Shown one piece after another: positions 1 through 8,444 of a stretch of DNA of 46,269 nucleotides. The notes beneath the pieces were generated by a model, which was given only the letters and a program-made list of their open reading frames with translations, ran no database searches and was not told the origin of the DNA. Position numbers and translations under genes: made by a program. The stretch is from CAJQQY01 sp964352225 (GTDB lineage Bacteria; Bacteroidota; Bacteroidia; Chitinophagales; Saprospiraceae): contig CAYGRM010000012.1 in assembly GCA_964352225.1 (NCBI GenBank), positions 1 through 46,269 on the forward strand, written 5' to 3'. Every line of letters starts with the position of its first letter. Position 1 is the first letter of the stretch.

Positions 1-3000
1 TTGGATATCATCTTCCTCGATTACGAATAATGGGTATTGATCTTTTATGGTTTATGCCAGTCCAACCGATTGGAAAAAAGTATCGAAAAGGAGAATTAGG
101 ATCCTACTATTCCATCAAAGATTATAAAGGCATAAATCCTGAATATGGAACCATGAAGGATTTTAAAGCTTTAGTTAAAAAAGCCAAAGACTTAGGATTT
201 AAGTTAATCTTAGATTGGGTAGCTAATCATTCTGCCTGGGATAATGATTGGGCTTTGGAACATCCAGAATGGTACAAGCAAGATGAAGCAGGGAATATCC
301 TTGCGCCTTATGATTGGGAGGATGTTGCAGACTTAGATTTTGACTCCTCGGAGATGAGGAAGGAAATGATTGACTCTATGGCTTTTTGGATAAAAGAAAT
401 TGGGCTAGATGGGTTTCGGGCTGACGTTGCTGGCGAAGTCGAAGTAGATTTTTGGGAAGAAGCTAGAGCTGAACTTGATAAAATAAAACCGATTTGGATG
501 ATTGCCGAAAATGCTGATCAATTTTGGTTGTTGAATAAAGCATTCAATGCAAACTATGGATGGCCATTTCATTCGATTATGAATAAGATTGCAAAAGGTA
601 GAGAAAACATTTCCGCGATTTTCGATTATTTTGATAAAATAAAGGCCAACTTTCCAGACGGCGCATATCCTATGCAATTCATCACTAACCATGATGAAAA
701 TAGTTGGGCAGGAACCGTAAAAGAAAGATTAGGAGCAGGACATCAAGCCTTTGCAGTATTAAGTTTTACCGTTCCAGGTATTCCCTTAATATATTCAGGT
801 CAGGAAGTTGGACTGGATAAAAGGTTACAATTTTTTGCAAAAGATTATATTGATTGGAGCGATCAATCTTTAATTCCTTTTTATACTCAACTCATAAATT
901 TGAAAGCTAGCAACGAAGCCTTGTGGAATGGAACAGCTGGTGGAGAAATCATAAAAATTGACCTTCCTGAATCAGAAAATATTGTCGCTTTTGTTCGAAC
1001 AAAAAATAATAACAAAGTACTTACAATAATTAACTTATCTGATAAATCTCAGTCCACCCAATTAAAAAAGAAGAGACATGCGGGAATATATCGTGAATAT
1101 TTTTCCAATGAGAAAATCATTCTTTCTCCCAAAAAATCATTGAAACTTGAACCTTGGGAATACAAAGTTTTCATTTTTGAAAATGAAATCCCTATCAAAA
1201 TAGCAACTCAACAGGAGGTTTTATCACCTTCGAATAATATAGCTTTAGAGTTTTTCTTAGACGAAGAAGGTACTCCTTATTATAAGGTGAAATTTAAAGA
1301 AAAAACGATTATTGAAAATTCTACCTTAGGATTTGATTTTGAGAATCAACCTTCTTTGGAAAGTGGCTTCAAAGTTTTAAAAATCACTAATAATTCATTA
1401 CAAGAAACCTGGGAAATGCCTTGGGGGGAACAAAGGTTTGTAGAGAATCATTACAACGAAATAGTAATACATTTACAAGAAGAAAAAAAACTTCAACGAA
1501 AATTAAATCTATATTTCAGAGCCTATAATGATGGTATTGGATTACGATATGAGTTGTTGAAACAAGACGGTGTAAGTGAAGTTTTGATAACCAATGAGAA
1601 TACAGAATTTCAATTAACCGATGACCATACTTGTTGGTGGATTCCGGGAGACTGGGACATTTACGAGCACTTATATAACACTACTCCTTTTTCAGAAATC
1701 AATGCTACCTCAAAACGAAATCATCCAAATTTAGCGCAAAGCCACATTCCCAAGAATGCCGTCAATACTCCTATTACAATGAGAACTAAGGAAGGAATTC
1801 ATTTGAGTTTTCACGAGGCCAACTTGACTGACTATTCTGGTATGACCCTTCAATTGGATATTGATACTTACACCATGGTGAGTGATTTGGTGGGTTCAGA
1901 ACGAAATAATTATAAAGTAAAACGCAGCCTACCTCTTAAAACACCTTGGCGAACTATCCAAATAGCAGATAAAGCAATTGAGTTAATTGATTCAAAACTC
2001 ATTCTTAATTTGAATGAACCTAATCAGTTGGGAAAGGTAGATTGGTTTTCTCCAAAAAAATATATCGGCATCTGGTGGGAGATGCATTTGGGAATTTCTA
2101 CTTGGGATATCTCAAGTGGAAAACATGGTGCAACAACTGAAAATGCAAAACGCTACATTGATTTTGCCTCCAAAAATAATATCAATGGCGTGCTAGTAGA
2201 AGGATGGAATACGGGTTGGGAAAGGTGGTTTGGAATTGAAGATAGAGAAGGTGTTTTTGATTTTGTCACTCCTTACTCTGATTACGATTTAGAAGAAGTG
2301 GTTCGCTATGCAAAATCAAAAGGAATAGAAATTATCATGCATCACGAAACCTCCGCCGCTCCGCGAACTTATGAAAAGCAACTGGAAGCTGCCTATGGAT
2401 TAATGCAACGGTTAGGAATTCATTCGGTAAAAACAGGCTATGTGGGAAAAATAATCCCTAAAGGAGAATACCATCACGGACAATGGATGGTCAATCATTA
2501 CCGCAAAGTTTTAGAAACCGCAGCCAAATATTATATAGCAGTTAATGCTCACGAACCGATTAAGGATACAGGTATTAGGCGTACCTTTCCCAATGCAATT
2601 TCGAGAGAAGGACTACGTGGGCAAGAGTTCAATGCGTGGGCAACTGATGGAGGTAATCCTCCAGAACATTTATCCATTGTTGCTTTTACCAGAATGTTAG
2701 CTGGCCCAATTGATTTTACTCCAGGTGTTTTTGAGATTAGTTTACCACAAAAAGAAAACAATCAAATTAATACTACTCTAGCTCATCAATTAGCATTGTA
2801 CGTTGTAATCTACAGTCCTGTCCAGATGGCATGCGACCTTCCTGAAAATTATGAAGGACATCCCGCTTTTCAATTTATTAGAGATGTTGGCGTTGATTGG
2901 GAACAAACAAAAGTGCTCAATGGAGAAGTTGGAGATTTTGTTACTATCGCTAGAAAGGATCGTAAGTCAGGACATTGGTTTGTAGGAAGTATTACCGATG

Positions 3001-3212
3001 AAAATCGAAGAGAAGTTGAGATAGATTTTAGCTTCCTAGATAAAGGGAAAAATTATGAAGCCATGATTTATTTAGATGCACACAATGCACATTGGAAAGA
3101 AAATCCTACAGCCTTTAGTATAAAAAACATCAAGGTTACTAGCGAGACTAAAAATAAATTTATTCTAGCTGAAGGAGGTGGTTTGGCTATTAGTATTCGT
3201 GAAAAAAAATAA
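1..3212 (+). CDS. GH13 alpha-amylase / GH97 alpha-glucosidase fusion (5' partial)
   Basis: Predicted two-enzyme alpha-glucan hydrolase. The frame is open from the first base (first full codon at 3) and residues before the ATG at 30 match the GH13 barrel start, so the N-terminus lies outside the window. Numbering from that ATG: the GH13 barrel covers about 1-330, with nucleophile D132 in GFRADVAG, acid/base E160 in IAENAD and D222 in TNHDEN; a small beta-sandwich follows to about 395. From about 405 to 1060 it is GH97-like: beta-sandwich, catalytic barrel and C-terminal sandwich. E773 (HHET), E842 (NAHE), E860 and E866 (REGLRGQE) keep the spacing I recall for the base and calcium/acid glutamates of inverting SusB; the retaining-type aspartate is not seen. 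Such enzymes release glucose from starch or maltodextrins. The next gene is a ROK kinase that could phosphorylate the glucose. The signal peptide cannot be judged. Confidence 0.9.
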   Translation, partial: GYHLPRLRIMGIDLLWFMPVQPIGKKYRKGELGSYYSIKDYKGINPEYGTMKDFKALVKKAKDLGFKLILDWVANHSAWDNDWALEHPEWYKQDEAGNILAPYDWEDVADLDFDSSEMRKEMIDSMAFWIKEIGLDGFRADVAGEVEVDFWEEARAELDKIKPIWMIAENADQFWLLNKAFNANYGWPFHSIMNKIAKGRENISAIFDYFDKIKANFPDGAYPMQFITNHDENSWAGTVKERLGAGHQAFAVLSFTVPGIPLIYSGQEVGLDKRLQFFAKDYIDWSDQSLIPFYTQLINLKASNEALWNGTAGGEIIKIDLPESENIVAFVRTKNNNKVLTIINLSDKSQSTQLKKKRHAGIYREYFSNEKIILSPKKSLKLEPWEYKVFIFENEIPIKIATQQEVLSPSNNIALEFFLDEEGTPYYKVKFKEKTIIENSTLGFDFENQPSLESGFKVLKITNNSLQETWEMPWGEQRFVENHYNEIVIHLQEEKKLQRKLNLYFRAYNDGIGLRYELLKQDGVSEVLITNENTEFQLTDDHTCWWIPGDWDIYEHLYNTTPFSEINATSKRNHPNLAQSHIPKNAVNTPITMRTKEGIHLSFHEANLTDYSGMTLQLDIDTYTMVSDLVGSERNNYKVKRSLPLKTPWRTIQIADKAIELIDSKLILNLNEPNQLGKVDWFSPKKYIGIWWEMHLGISTWDISSGKHGATTENAKRYIDFASKNNINGVLVEGWNTGWERWFGIEDREGVFDFVTPYSDYDLEEVVRYAKSKGIEIIMHHETSAAPRTYEKQLEAAYGLMQRLGIHSVKTGYVGKIIPKGEYHHGQWMVNHYRKVLETAAKYYIAVNAHEPIKDTGIRRTFPNAISREGLRGQEFNAWATDGGNPPEHLSIVAFTRMLAGPIDFTPGVFEISLPQKENNQINTTLAHQLALYVVIYSPVQMACDLPENYEGHPAFQFIRDVGVDWEQTKVLNGEVGDFVTIARKDRKSGHWFVGSITDENRREVEIDFSFLDKGKNYEAMIYLDAHNAHWKENPTAFSIKNIKVTSETKNKFILAEGGGLAISIREKK

Positions 3213-3311
3213 ATGAAAAAAAATCGGTTTGATAAAAATCATCATTACCTATTGATTTTAATCAATACCGCAAAAATGATTTGAGCATAAATTGTATGAA
3301 AATAAATTCAT

Positions 3312-4325
3312 ATGCCAAATCCAATCAAGACAATTTTAGGAATTCATATTTGTGGTACAAAATCTACCATTGGTCTTATTAGTCGTAATGGAGAAATCAT
3401 TTCTCAGTCTTGTTTTATGACTGGAGCTAATAATTCTTTCCATTTTTTCATTCATCAACTTCGAATCCGTACTCAAAAATTAATTGAAGAAGTGCCAACT
3501 CCAATTGAATTGATTGGAATTGGAATTGCGGCTCCACATGTTAATATGGAAACAGAAAAGATGGAAAATTCTCCTAATACCAATTGGGGGAAATCTGTCC
3601 CTTTAGCCGAATCAATTAGAAAACTATTCAACCTTCCCACCTACATAATTAATGATGCCAATGCTGCTGGCATTGGAGAAAAAGAATTTGGAAAAGCTAA
3701 GGAAATGGAAAATTTTGTGGTAGTCACTCTTGGCTCTTGCCTAGGATGTGGAATAATCTCAGAGGGTCATATTCTCAATGGAGCACATGGTCAGACTGGA
3801 GAGATTGGACATATTAATGTTGATCCAAATGGGCGGCAATGCAGCTGTGGACATAAAGGATGTTTAGAAACATATGTTTCAGCTGAAGGAATCAAAAGAA
3901 CGGTATTCCAACTGATGTGCGATATGGTTGAGAAATCTCCTCTAAGGAAAATTTCCTTTAAAAAAATGCAGCTAGATGATATCGTTCTGGCTGCTCAAAA
4001 AAAAGATGTCATCTCGAATCAAGCATTTAAAATAACAGGCGAAATTTTAGGGAATAAATTAGCAGAGATCGTGGCATTTTTGGAACCTGAAGCCATCATT
4101 CTAACTGGGGAGTTAACCAAGATGGGCAATCCATTTTTATTAGCAACTACCGATAGTCTACACAAGAATTTATTTATTTCGTATCAAGGAAAAATTAAAG
4201 TACTACTCTCAGATCAAAGTTCAAATTTAGGTTTGCTTGGGGCAGCAGCGCATGCTTGGCAAAAAATCAATAACGCAGCAAGGACTTCTCGAATAATTCA
4301 TAGGAGAAAACTAAAAATTGAATAA
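3312..4325 (+). CDS. ROK family sugar kinase, probably glucokinase
   Basis: ROK-family protein of 337 residues, likely phosphorylating glucose in the cytoplasm after the upstream GH13-GH97 enzyme releases it. It has an N-terminal ATPase-fold segment (LGIHICGTKSTIGLI), the catalytic-base motif NDANAAGIGE (D115), GEIGH and the zinc-binding motif CSCGHKGCLE (C177, C179, C184). There is no N-terminal HTH, so it is a kinase rather than a NagC/XylR-type repressor. The usual glycine-rich TLGTGxGxGI loop reads TLGSCLGCGI here, with Thr-Gly replaced by Ser-Cys and an extra Cys. The spacer from the upstream gene is about 100 bp, so co-transcription is likely but not certain. Glucose is inferred from context; other hexoses are possible. 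Confidence 0.85.
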   Translation: MPNPIKTILGIHICGTKSTIGLISRNGEIISQSCFMTGANNSFHFFIHQLRIRTQKLIEEVPTPIELIGIGIAAPHVNMETEKMENSPNTNWGKSVPLAESIRKLFNLPTYIINDANAAGIGEKEFGKAKEMENFVVVTLGSCLGCGIISEGHILNGAHGQTGEIGHINVDPNGRQCSCGHKGCLETYVSAEGIKRTVFQLMCDMVEKSPLRKISFKKMQLDDIVLAAQKKDVISNQAFKITGEILGNKLAEIVAFLEPEAIILTGELTKMGNPFLLATTDSLHKNLFISYQGKIKVLLSDQSSNLGLLGAAAHAWQKINNAARTSRIIHRRKLKIE

Positions 4326-4376
4326 AGACATGAATCATCCCGAATTTTATAAAACAGGAAAGGATTTCTGATAACA

Positions 4377-4449
4377 GGGACAGCACTACGTGCTTTTACT
4401 TGTTTTTTTCTTACACTTTCTACAAACGGGGACAGTCCTCGCGGACTTT
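4377..4449 (+). repeat. Pair of REP-like hairpin repeats
   Basis: Two same-orientation units lie 52 bp apart, at 4377-4397 and 4429-4449. Each is GGGAC followed by a 5-bp stem with a 3-4 nt loop and a T-run. The stems differ but still pair (AGCAC/GTGCT with loop TAC; AGTCC/GGACT with loop TCGC), so the changes are compensatory. A constant head plus covarying stem is typical of REP elements mobilised by RAYT (IS200-like) transposases. No RAYT gene is in the window. Confidence 0.6.
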
Positions 4450-5271
4450 GATGAAAAAAGCCCAGCGGTAAGTTTACAAATGATTATTACTCCAACCGCC
4501 AATGATGAAATGCCCATTGATAATCAAAAAACTTATTACTTTCCCATCGTAAATAGTTAAGATCCAAATGACAAAAACGTTTATCCAGCTCGTTGTGAAG
4601 AAAATTATATCTTTAATGAAGAGGTAATTACTTACACCGTTAGGTTTCAAAATACAGGAAATGCAGAAGCTATTAATGTTAATATTTTGGATACAATTGA
4701 TTCTAATTTGGATATTCAATCAATGAGGGTACTTGGAAATAGTCATCCTTTAATTACAGAGATTTACCAAGATAGTATTTTGAATATTAAATTTGATAAT
4801 ATCCTTTTGCCTCATCGTGATTCTATCGAAATAGAAAGCCATGGCTATGTAGTTTTTGAGATTTTTCCAAAATCTAATTTATCAATTAATACAAAAATAG
4901 AAAACACCGCAAACATTTATTTTGATTTTAACGATGCAATAATAACTAATACCATTTCTAATACTATAATTGATGAACTACCTTATTGCACGCCGATTGT
5001 TAATATTGAAAATTTATCCTTAAAAAATTTGGATTTTCATTTCTCTCCAAATCCTGCAAATGATTGGATTCAACTTTCGTTTTCTGAAAGCTTAGATGAA
5101 ATAAATTTCCAACTCATCAACAGTCATGGTCAAGAGATCTATTTTGGAAAAGAGAAAAATGTTGGAACTGCTTTTAAAATCCAAACGGATGACTTACCAG
5201 AAGGTGTCTATTTTGTAAAAATTCAAAGTGAGGATAATATTGGAATTAGAAAATTTATAAAATTAAATTAG
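4441..5271 (+). pseudogene. Remnant of a T9SS-secreted protein with a premature stop
   Basis: The 3' part of a large secreted protein. One frame reads through a domain usual before T9SS tails in Saprospiria proteins (DPNDKN, then VITYTVRFQNTGNAEA, then NTANIYFDFNDAI) and ends in a type A sorting domain (FSPNPANDW, then LPEGVYFVKI). A TAA at 4558-4560 sits exactly where the common SYDPNDKN motif would have Tyr, so one TAT to TAA change breaks the frame. Upstream, coding similarity stops at the REP-like hairpins, and no signal peptide or start is visible. The ATG at 4687 would begin inside a domain and is unlikely to make a functional protein. Just after the ROK gene, at 4330, there is a 13-codon ATG frame that may be another scrap. 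Confidence 0.75.
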
Positions 5272-5284
5272 TTGTCATCCATGA

Positions 5285-7573
5285 TTATGCTAATGCATTT
5301 TCACTCCCACTATCCAAAGTAAATAACAACGAAGTTTCAAACAACTCTGATTGATGTCGAATTCTATTCATATCAATATTATCAGAATTAAGAGAAAAAA
5401 TATTTAAATCTGCATAGTGTAATTCACTTACTTCTTTTTCATAATCATCTTTCACAAAAATAATTTCTGAATTATGAATCATGCGAGCAAGAATCATCAA
5501 CCGATTCATATAATTTGCAGCCCATTGTTTTTCTTTCTCTAAGTTATCTTCGCTACTATTGAGAATTCCAAATATCTTTAATTTTGCATTCCAATTCCGT
5601 TGAAGAAGGTAGGCCGTTAACAGTCCTAAATTGAAATTCTCAACTCTATATTTTAGTTCTCGATTAACTATTCTCAGGTCTATCCATAGATTAATCGTTT
5701 TCTCTAATCCCAAACCAACTTTTCGATAAGGAACGAATAGATAAGATCCAAAACCATATTGCTTAGATTTTTGTAACAAAATAGCTACATTCTCATCATG
5801 ATCTCGGAATTCAGTAAGACTTAGGAATAAAACGTTAGGCGTAAAAAAGGAAGCCTTTAAGCTTTGAATGGCATTTAATACACTTGCTTGATAATCATTA
5901 CATTCTATTATAGCGCTATTGGCCGAAATATTTTGCTCTCTAAAGTATGCACATAATTCAGGTAATCGCTTTTTCATTTTCACCCCAGATTCCCCAGTCA
6001 AAAATCCTAAAATTTTTACAGATCCCTTCGGTCGAGCAAGGTTATAAATGGTTCTGTATGACCTTACAACGTCATTTAAATTTTGAGCTGGAACAAGTAA
6101 GTTAGGTTGCCAAGAGCGTTCATTCGCTTCAGGTAATCTGCTGACTACTTTGGCTGACCATTCTGCTAAAGAATTAAACATCCCACTACGCGTATCCCCT
6201 TCTCGATTATCCAAATTTATTCTTTGAGTTAAGTAAACGTACATCGCCATTACCAAACCAATGGCAATTAAACCAACGGTAGAATTTATAATAAACATCA
6301 CAAAGAAACAACCAATAGCTCCTAGTAATGGAATAATCATGGGGACTTTTAAGGTAGGTCGAAAACTAATTTGACCTAATCCTTGCTCAATCAAAACTAC
6401 TACATTAATCATGGCGTAGGTAATCAAAAAGAACATAGTTAAAATAGGTGCGATAGCATTCAAATCTCTCATCAAAAGTGAAAGCAAAATAACAATGCAT
6501 GTAAAATAAAACGCATATTTAGGTTCTCCTCTTGCGTCTGTTTTAGACAACTTATCATTATAAATTAAAATATGATTTTGACCTAATGCCTGTAAAATTC
6601 TTGGTGCACCAACAAGAGAAGATAGTGCTGAAGAAAAAGTGGCTCCCAATAAACCAGCAACCACTAAGGGGGCAAAAAAAGACTTATCGATTAGAATATT
6701 ATAATTTTCTAATAGCTCTTTTGGTGTTGCTAAATATGCCGCTAAAACTGCTACACCAACATAAATAATATAACTCAAGCCAACTGCTACTAACGTTCCC
6801 ATTGGAATACTATCTCTTGGTTCTTTTAAATCCCCCGACATATTTGCACCTGCCATGATTCCAGTTACAGCGGGAAAATATACCGCAAATACGATCCAAA
6901 AATTTGAGCCACTAAAATTGTTTTCAGGGGAGCCTTCGTAATTTCCGAATAGTTGAATGTCGGTATTAATTGGGTTATTGATAAATCCTAAACCCATCGA
7001 AATTAATGACAAAGCGATTACAGCTAGTATAAAATACTGAGTTTTAAAAGCAAAATCAGTACTAATATTTGCAATTATGAAAATCAAAAGAAAGGTCAAT
7101 AAATCTATAATAATTGCGGGATGGTCAGGATATATCCATTGCCATCCCTCCCGAAAACCAAACACATACATCGCGACTGCAAGTGCTTGTGCAATGTACA
7201 ATGGAATTCCAATTGCTCCTCCCGCCTCGATTCCAAGTGATTGAGATATAATTGAAAAAGCTCCTCCTGCCTTGATTCGAATATTGGTAACAATAGAGGA
7301 CATGGATAACGCCGTAAAAAAAGTAATGGCAGTCGCTAAAGAAATAATTCCAATAGCACCTAAAAGCCCTGCATTACCTACCACCCATGGTGCTCGAATA
7401 AACATTATTACTCCAAGAATTGTCAAAAGTGTTGGAGTAAAAACGCCTTGAAAAGTACCAAACTTAATTCTGATATTTTTTTCTTCCTCAGCATTTTGAG
7501 CAGAACCCATGAGTTGATCTTTCCAATCCTTTGGAGTAGCAAAAATTTTGTTAAAGAAATCCCTGTTCGGCAT
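5285..7573 (-). CDS. SLC12-like cation-chloride cotransporter family permease
   Basis: Membrane transporter of 762 residues in the APC superfamily. After a short hydrophilic N-terminus the segment FGTFQGVFTPTLLTILGVIMFIRAPWVVGNAG matches the first helix of bacterial and eukaryotic SLC12 proteins. About twelve hydrophobic helices follow to residue 465, including the family-like stretch around GATFSSALSSLVGAPRILQALGQ. The soluble C-terminal domain of about 290 residues contains a segment like the SLC12 C-terminal domain (KGSVKILGFLTGESG). The family moves Na, K and Cl together; some bacterial members instead move amino acids or polyamines, so the substrate is open. It ends 14 bp from the convergent T9SS remnant. 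It lies 38 bp downstream of sdhB on the same strand and may be read with it. Confidence 0.8.
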   Translation of the reverse strand: MPNRDFFNKIFATPKDWKDQLMGSAQNAEEEKNIRIKFGTFQGVFTPTLLTILGVIMFIRAPWVVGNAGLLGAIGIISLATAITFFTALSMSSIVTNIRIKAGGAFSIISQSLGIEAGGAIGIPLYIAQALAVAMYVFGFREGWQWIYPDHPAIIIDLLTFLLIFIIANISTDFAFKTQYFILAVIALSLISMGLGFINNPINTDIQLFGNYEGSPENNFSGSNFWIVFAVYFPAVTGIMAGANMSGDLKEPRDSIPMGTLVAVGLSYIIYVGVAVLAAYLATPKELLENYNILIDKSFFAPLVVAGLLGATFSSALSSLVGAPRILQALGQNHILIYNDKLSKTDARGEPKYAFYFTCIVILLSLLMRDLNAIAPILTMFFLITYAMINVVVLIEQGLGQISFRPTLKVPMIIPLLGAIGCFFVMFIINSTVGLIAIGLVMAMYVYLTQRINLDNREGDTRSGMFNSLAEWSAKVVSRLPEANERSWQPNLLVPAQNLNDVVRSYRTIYNLARPKGSVKILGFLTGESGVKMKKRLPELCAYFREQNISANSAIIECNDYQASVLNAIQSLKASFFTPNVLFLSLTEFRDHDENVAILLQKSKQYGFGSYLFVPYRKVGLGLEKTINLWIDLRIVNRELKYRVENFNLGLLTAYLLQRNWNAKLKIFGILNSSEDNLEKEKQWAANYMNRLMILARMIHNSEIIFVKDDYEKEVSELHYADLNIFSLNSDNIDMNRIRHQSELFETSLLFTLDSGSENALA

Positions 7574-7611
7574 ACCGGATTTTTTTTTGAAGTACTTTTA
7601 TTTATTTAAAA

Positions 7612-8355
7612 CTATCCAAACAATTTCGCTTTCATATACCTTGCATTCATCTCTGCTATATTTACAATAGAAATTCCTTCCGGACATTCTACCTCGCATG
7701 CACCTGTAAAGGAACAATGACCAAAGCCTTCTTTATCCATTTGAGCAGTCATATCTAAAACTCTTTGATGCTGTTCTAATTTACCTTGCGGCAAAGAATT
7801 TAAGTGATTGATTTTAGCAGAGGTGAATAAAGCTGCTGAAGAATTTTTGCAAGTAGCTACACATGCACCACAACCAATACAAGCTGCCGCATCCATTGCT
7901 CGATCCGAAATTTCTTTTCCAATCAAAATAGCATTTGCCTCGGGAGCCGTTCCTGTTTTAGCACTAATGTATGCACCATGCTCAATAATTCTATCAAATG
8001 CAGAACGATCGACCACCAAGTCTTTGATGATTGGAAATGCATCTGCTCGCCAAGGTTCAATAGTAATGGTTTCGCCATCTTTAAAACTTCTCATGTGCAA
8101 TTGACAGGTCGTCATATTTTCATGAGGACCATGTGCCCGTCCATTGATGAAAATTCCACATTGTCCACAAATTCCTTCTCGACAATCATATTCATAGGCA
8201 ATCACTTTTTCATTTTTCAACACTAAGATTTCATTCAAATGATCTAGTGCTTCCAAAAATGACATATCCTCGGTAAGATCATTTACTTCATAATCTTTGA
8301 AACCTCCTTTTTCTTTGGAACTATTTTGCCTCCAAATTCTAAACGTTACTTTCAT
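7612..8355 (-). CDS. sdhB: Succinate dehydrogenase / fumarate reductase iron-sulfur subunit
   Basis: Electron-transfer subunit of respiratory complex II, 247 residues, membrane-attached on the cytoplasmic side. The N-terminal ferredoxin domain has the 2Fe-2S ligands C58, C63, C66 and C84 (DCREGICGQCG). The C-terminal domain has CIGCGACVATC for 4Fe-4S and CSFTGACEVECPEG for the remaining cluster ligands. It is the last gene of a minus-strand set read sdhC, sdhA, sdhB. The spacer after sdhA is unusually long at 89 bp and holds a strong inverted repeat. Sequence alone does not show whether the enzyme runs as dehydrogenase or fumarate reductase; aspartase upstream, which makes fumarate, fits either direction. 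Confidence 0.93.
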   Translation of the reverse strand: MKVTFRIWRQNSSKEKGGFKDYEVNDLTEDMSFLEALDHLNEILVLKNEKVIAYEYDCREGICGQCGIFINGRAHGPHENMTTCQLHMRSFKDGETITIEPWRADAFPIIKDLVVDRSAFDRIIEHGAYISAKTGTAPEANAILIGKEISDRAMDAAACIGCGACVATCKNSSAALFTSAKINHLNSLPQGKLEQHQRVLDMTAQMDKEGFGHCSFTGACEVECPEGISIVNIAEMNARYMKAKLFG

Positions 8356-8380
8356 GATTTTTTATTTATCAGTTGGTTAC

Positions 8381-8426
8381 TTGGTTATTGAGTTATAAGT
8401 TATTTTAGAAATAACTCAATAACCAA
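8381..8426 (-). repeat. 16-bp perfect inverted repeat in the sdhA-sdhB spacer
   Basis: Arms at 8381-8396 and 8411-8426 (TTGGTTATTGAGTTAT and its exact complement) flank a 14-nt loop. The hairpin begins 19 bp after the sdhA stop and ends 26 bp before the sdhB start. There is no clear T-run after it on the minus strand, so it looks more like an RNA-processing or stabilising hairpin, or a small repeat insertion, than a terminator. Confidence 0.75.
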
Positions 8427-8444
8427 ATAAATCATAAACGAAAA

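Noticed and set aside
4687..5271. A standalone 194-residue protein
   Set aside because: It would begin inside a domain whose earlier part is still readable in the same frame upstream of a nonsense codon, and it lacks a signal peptide needed for T9SS export.
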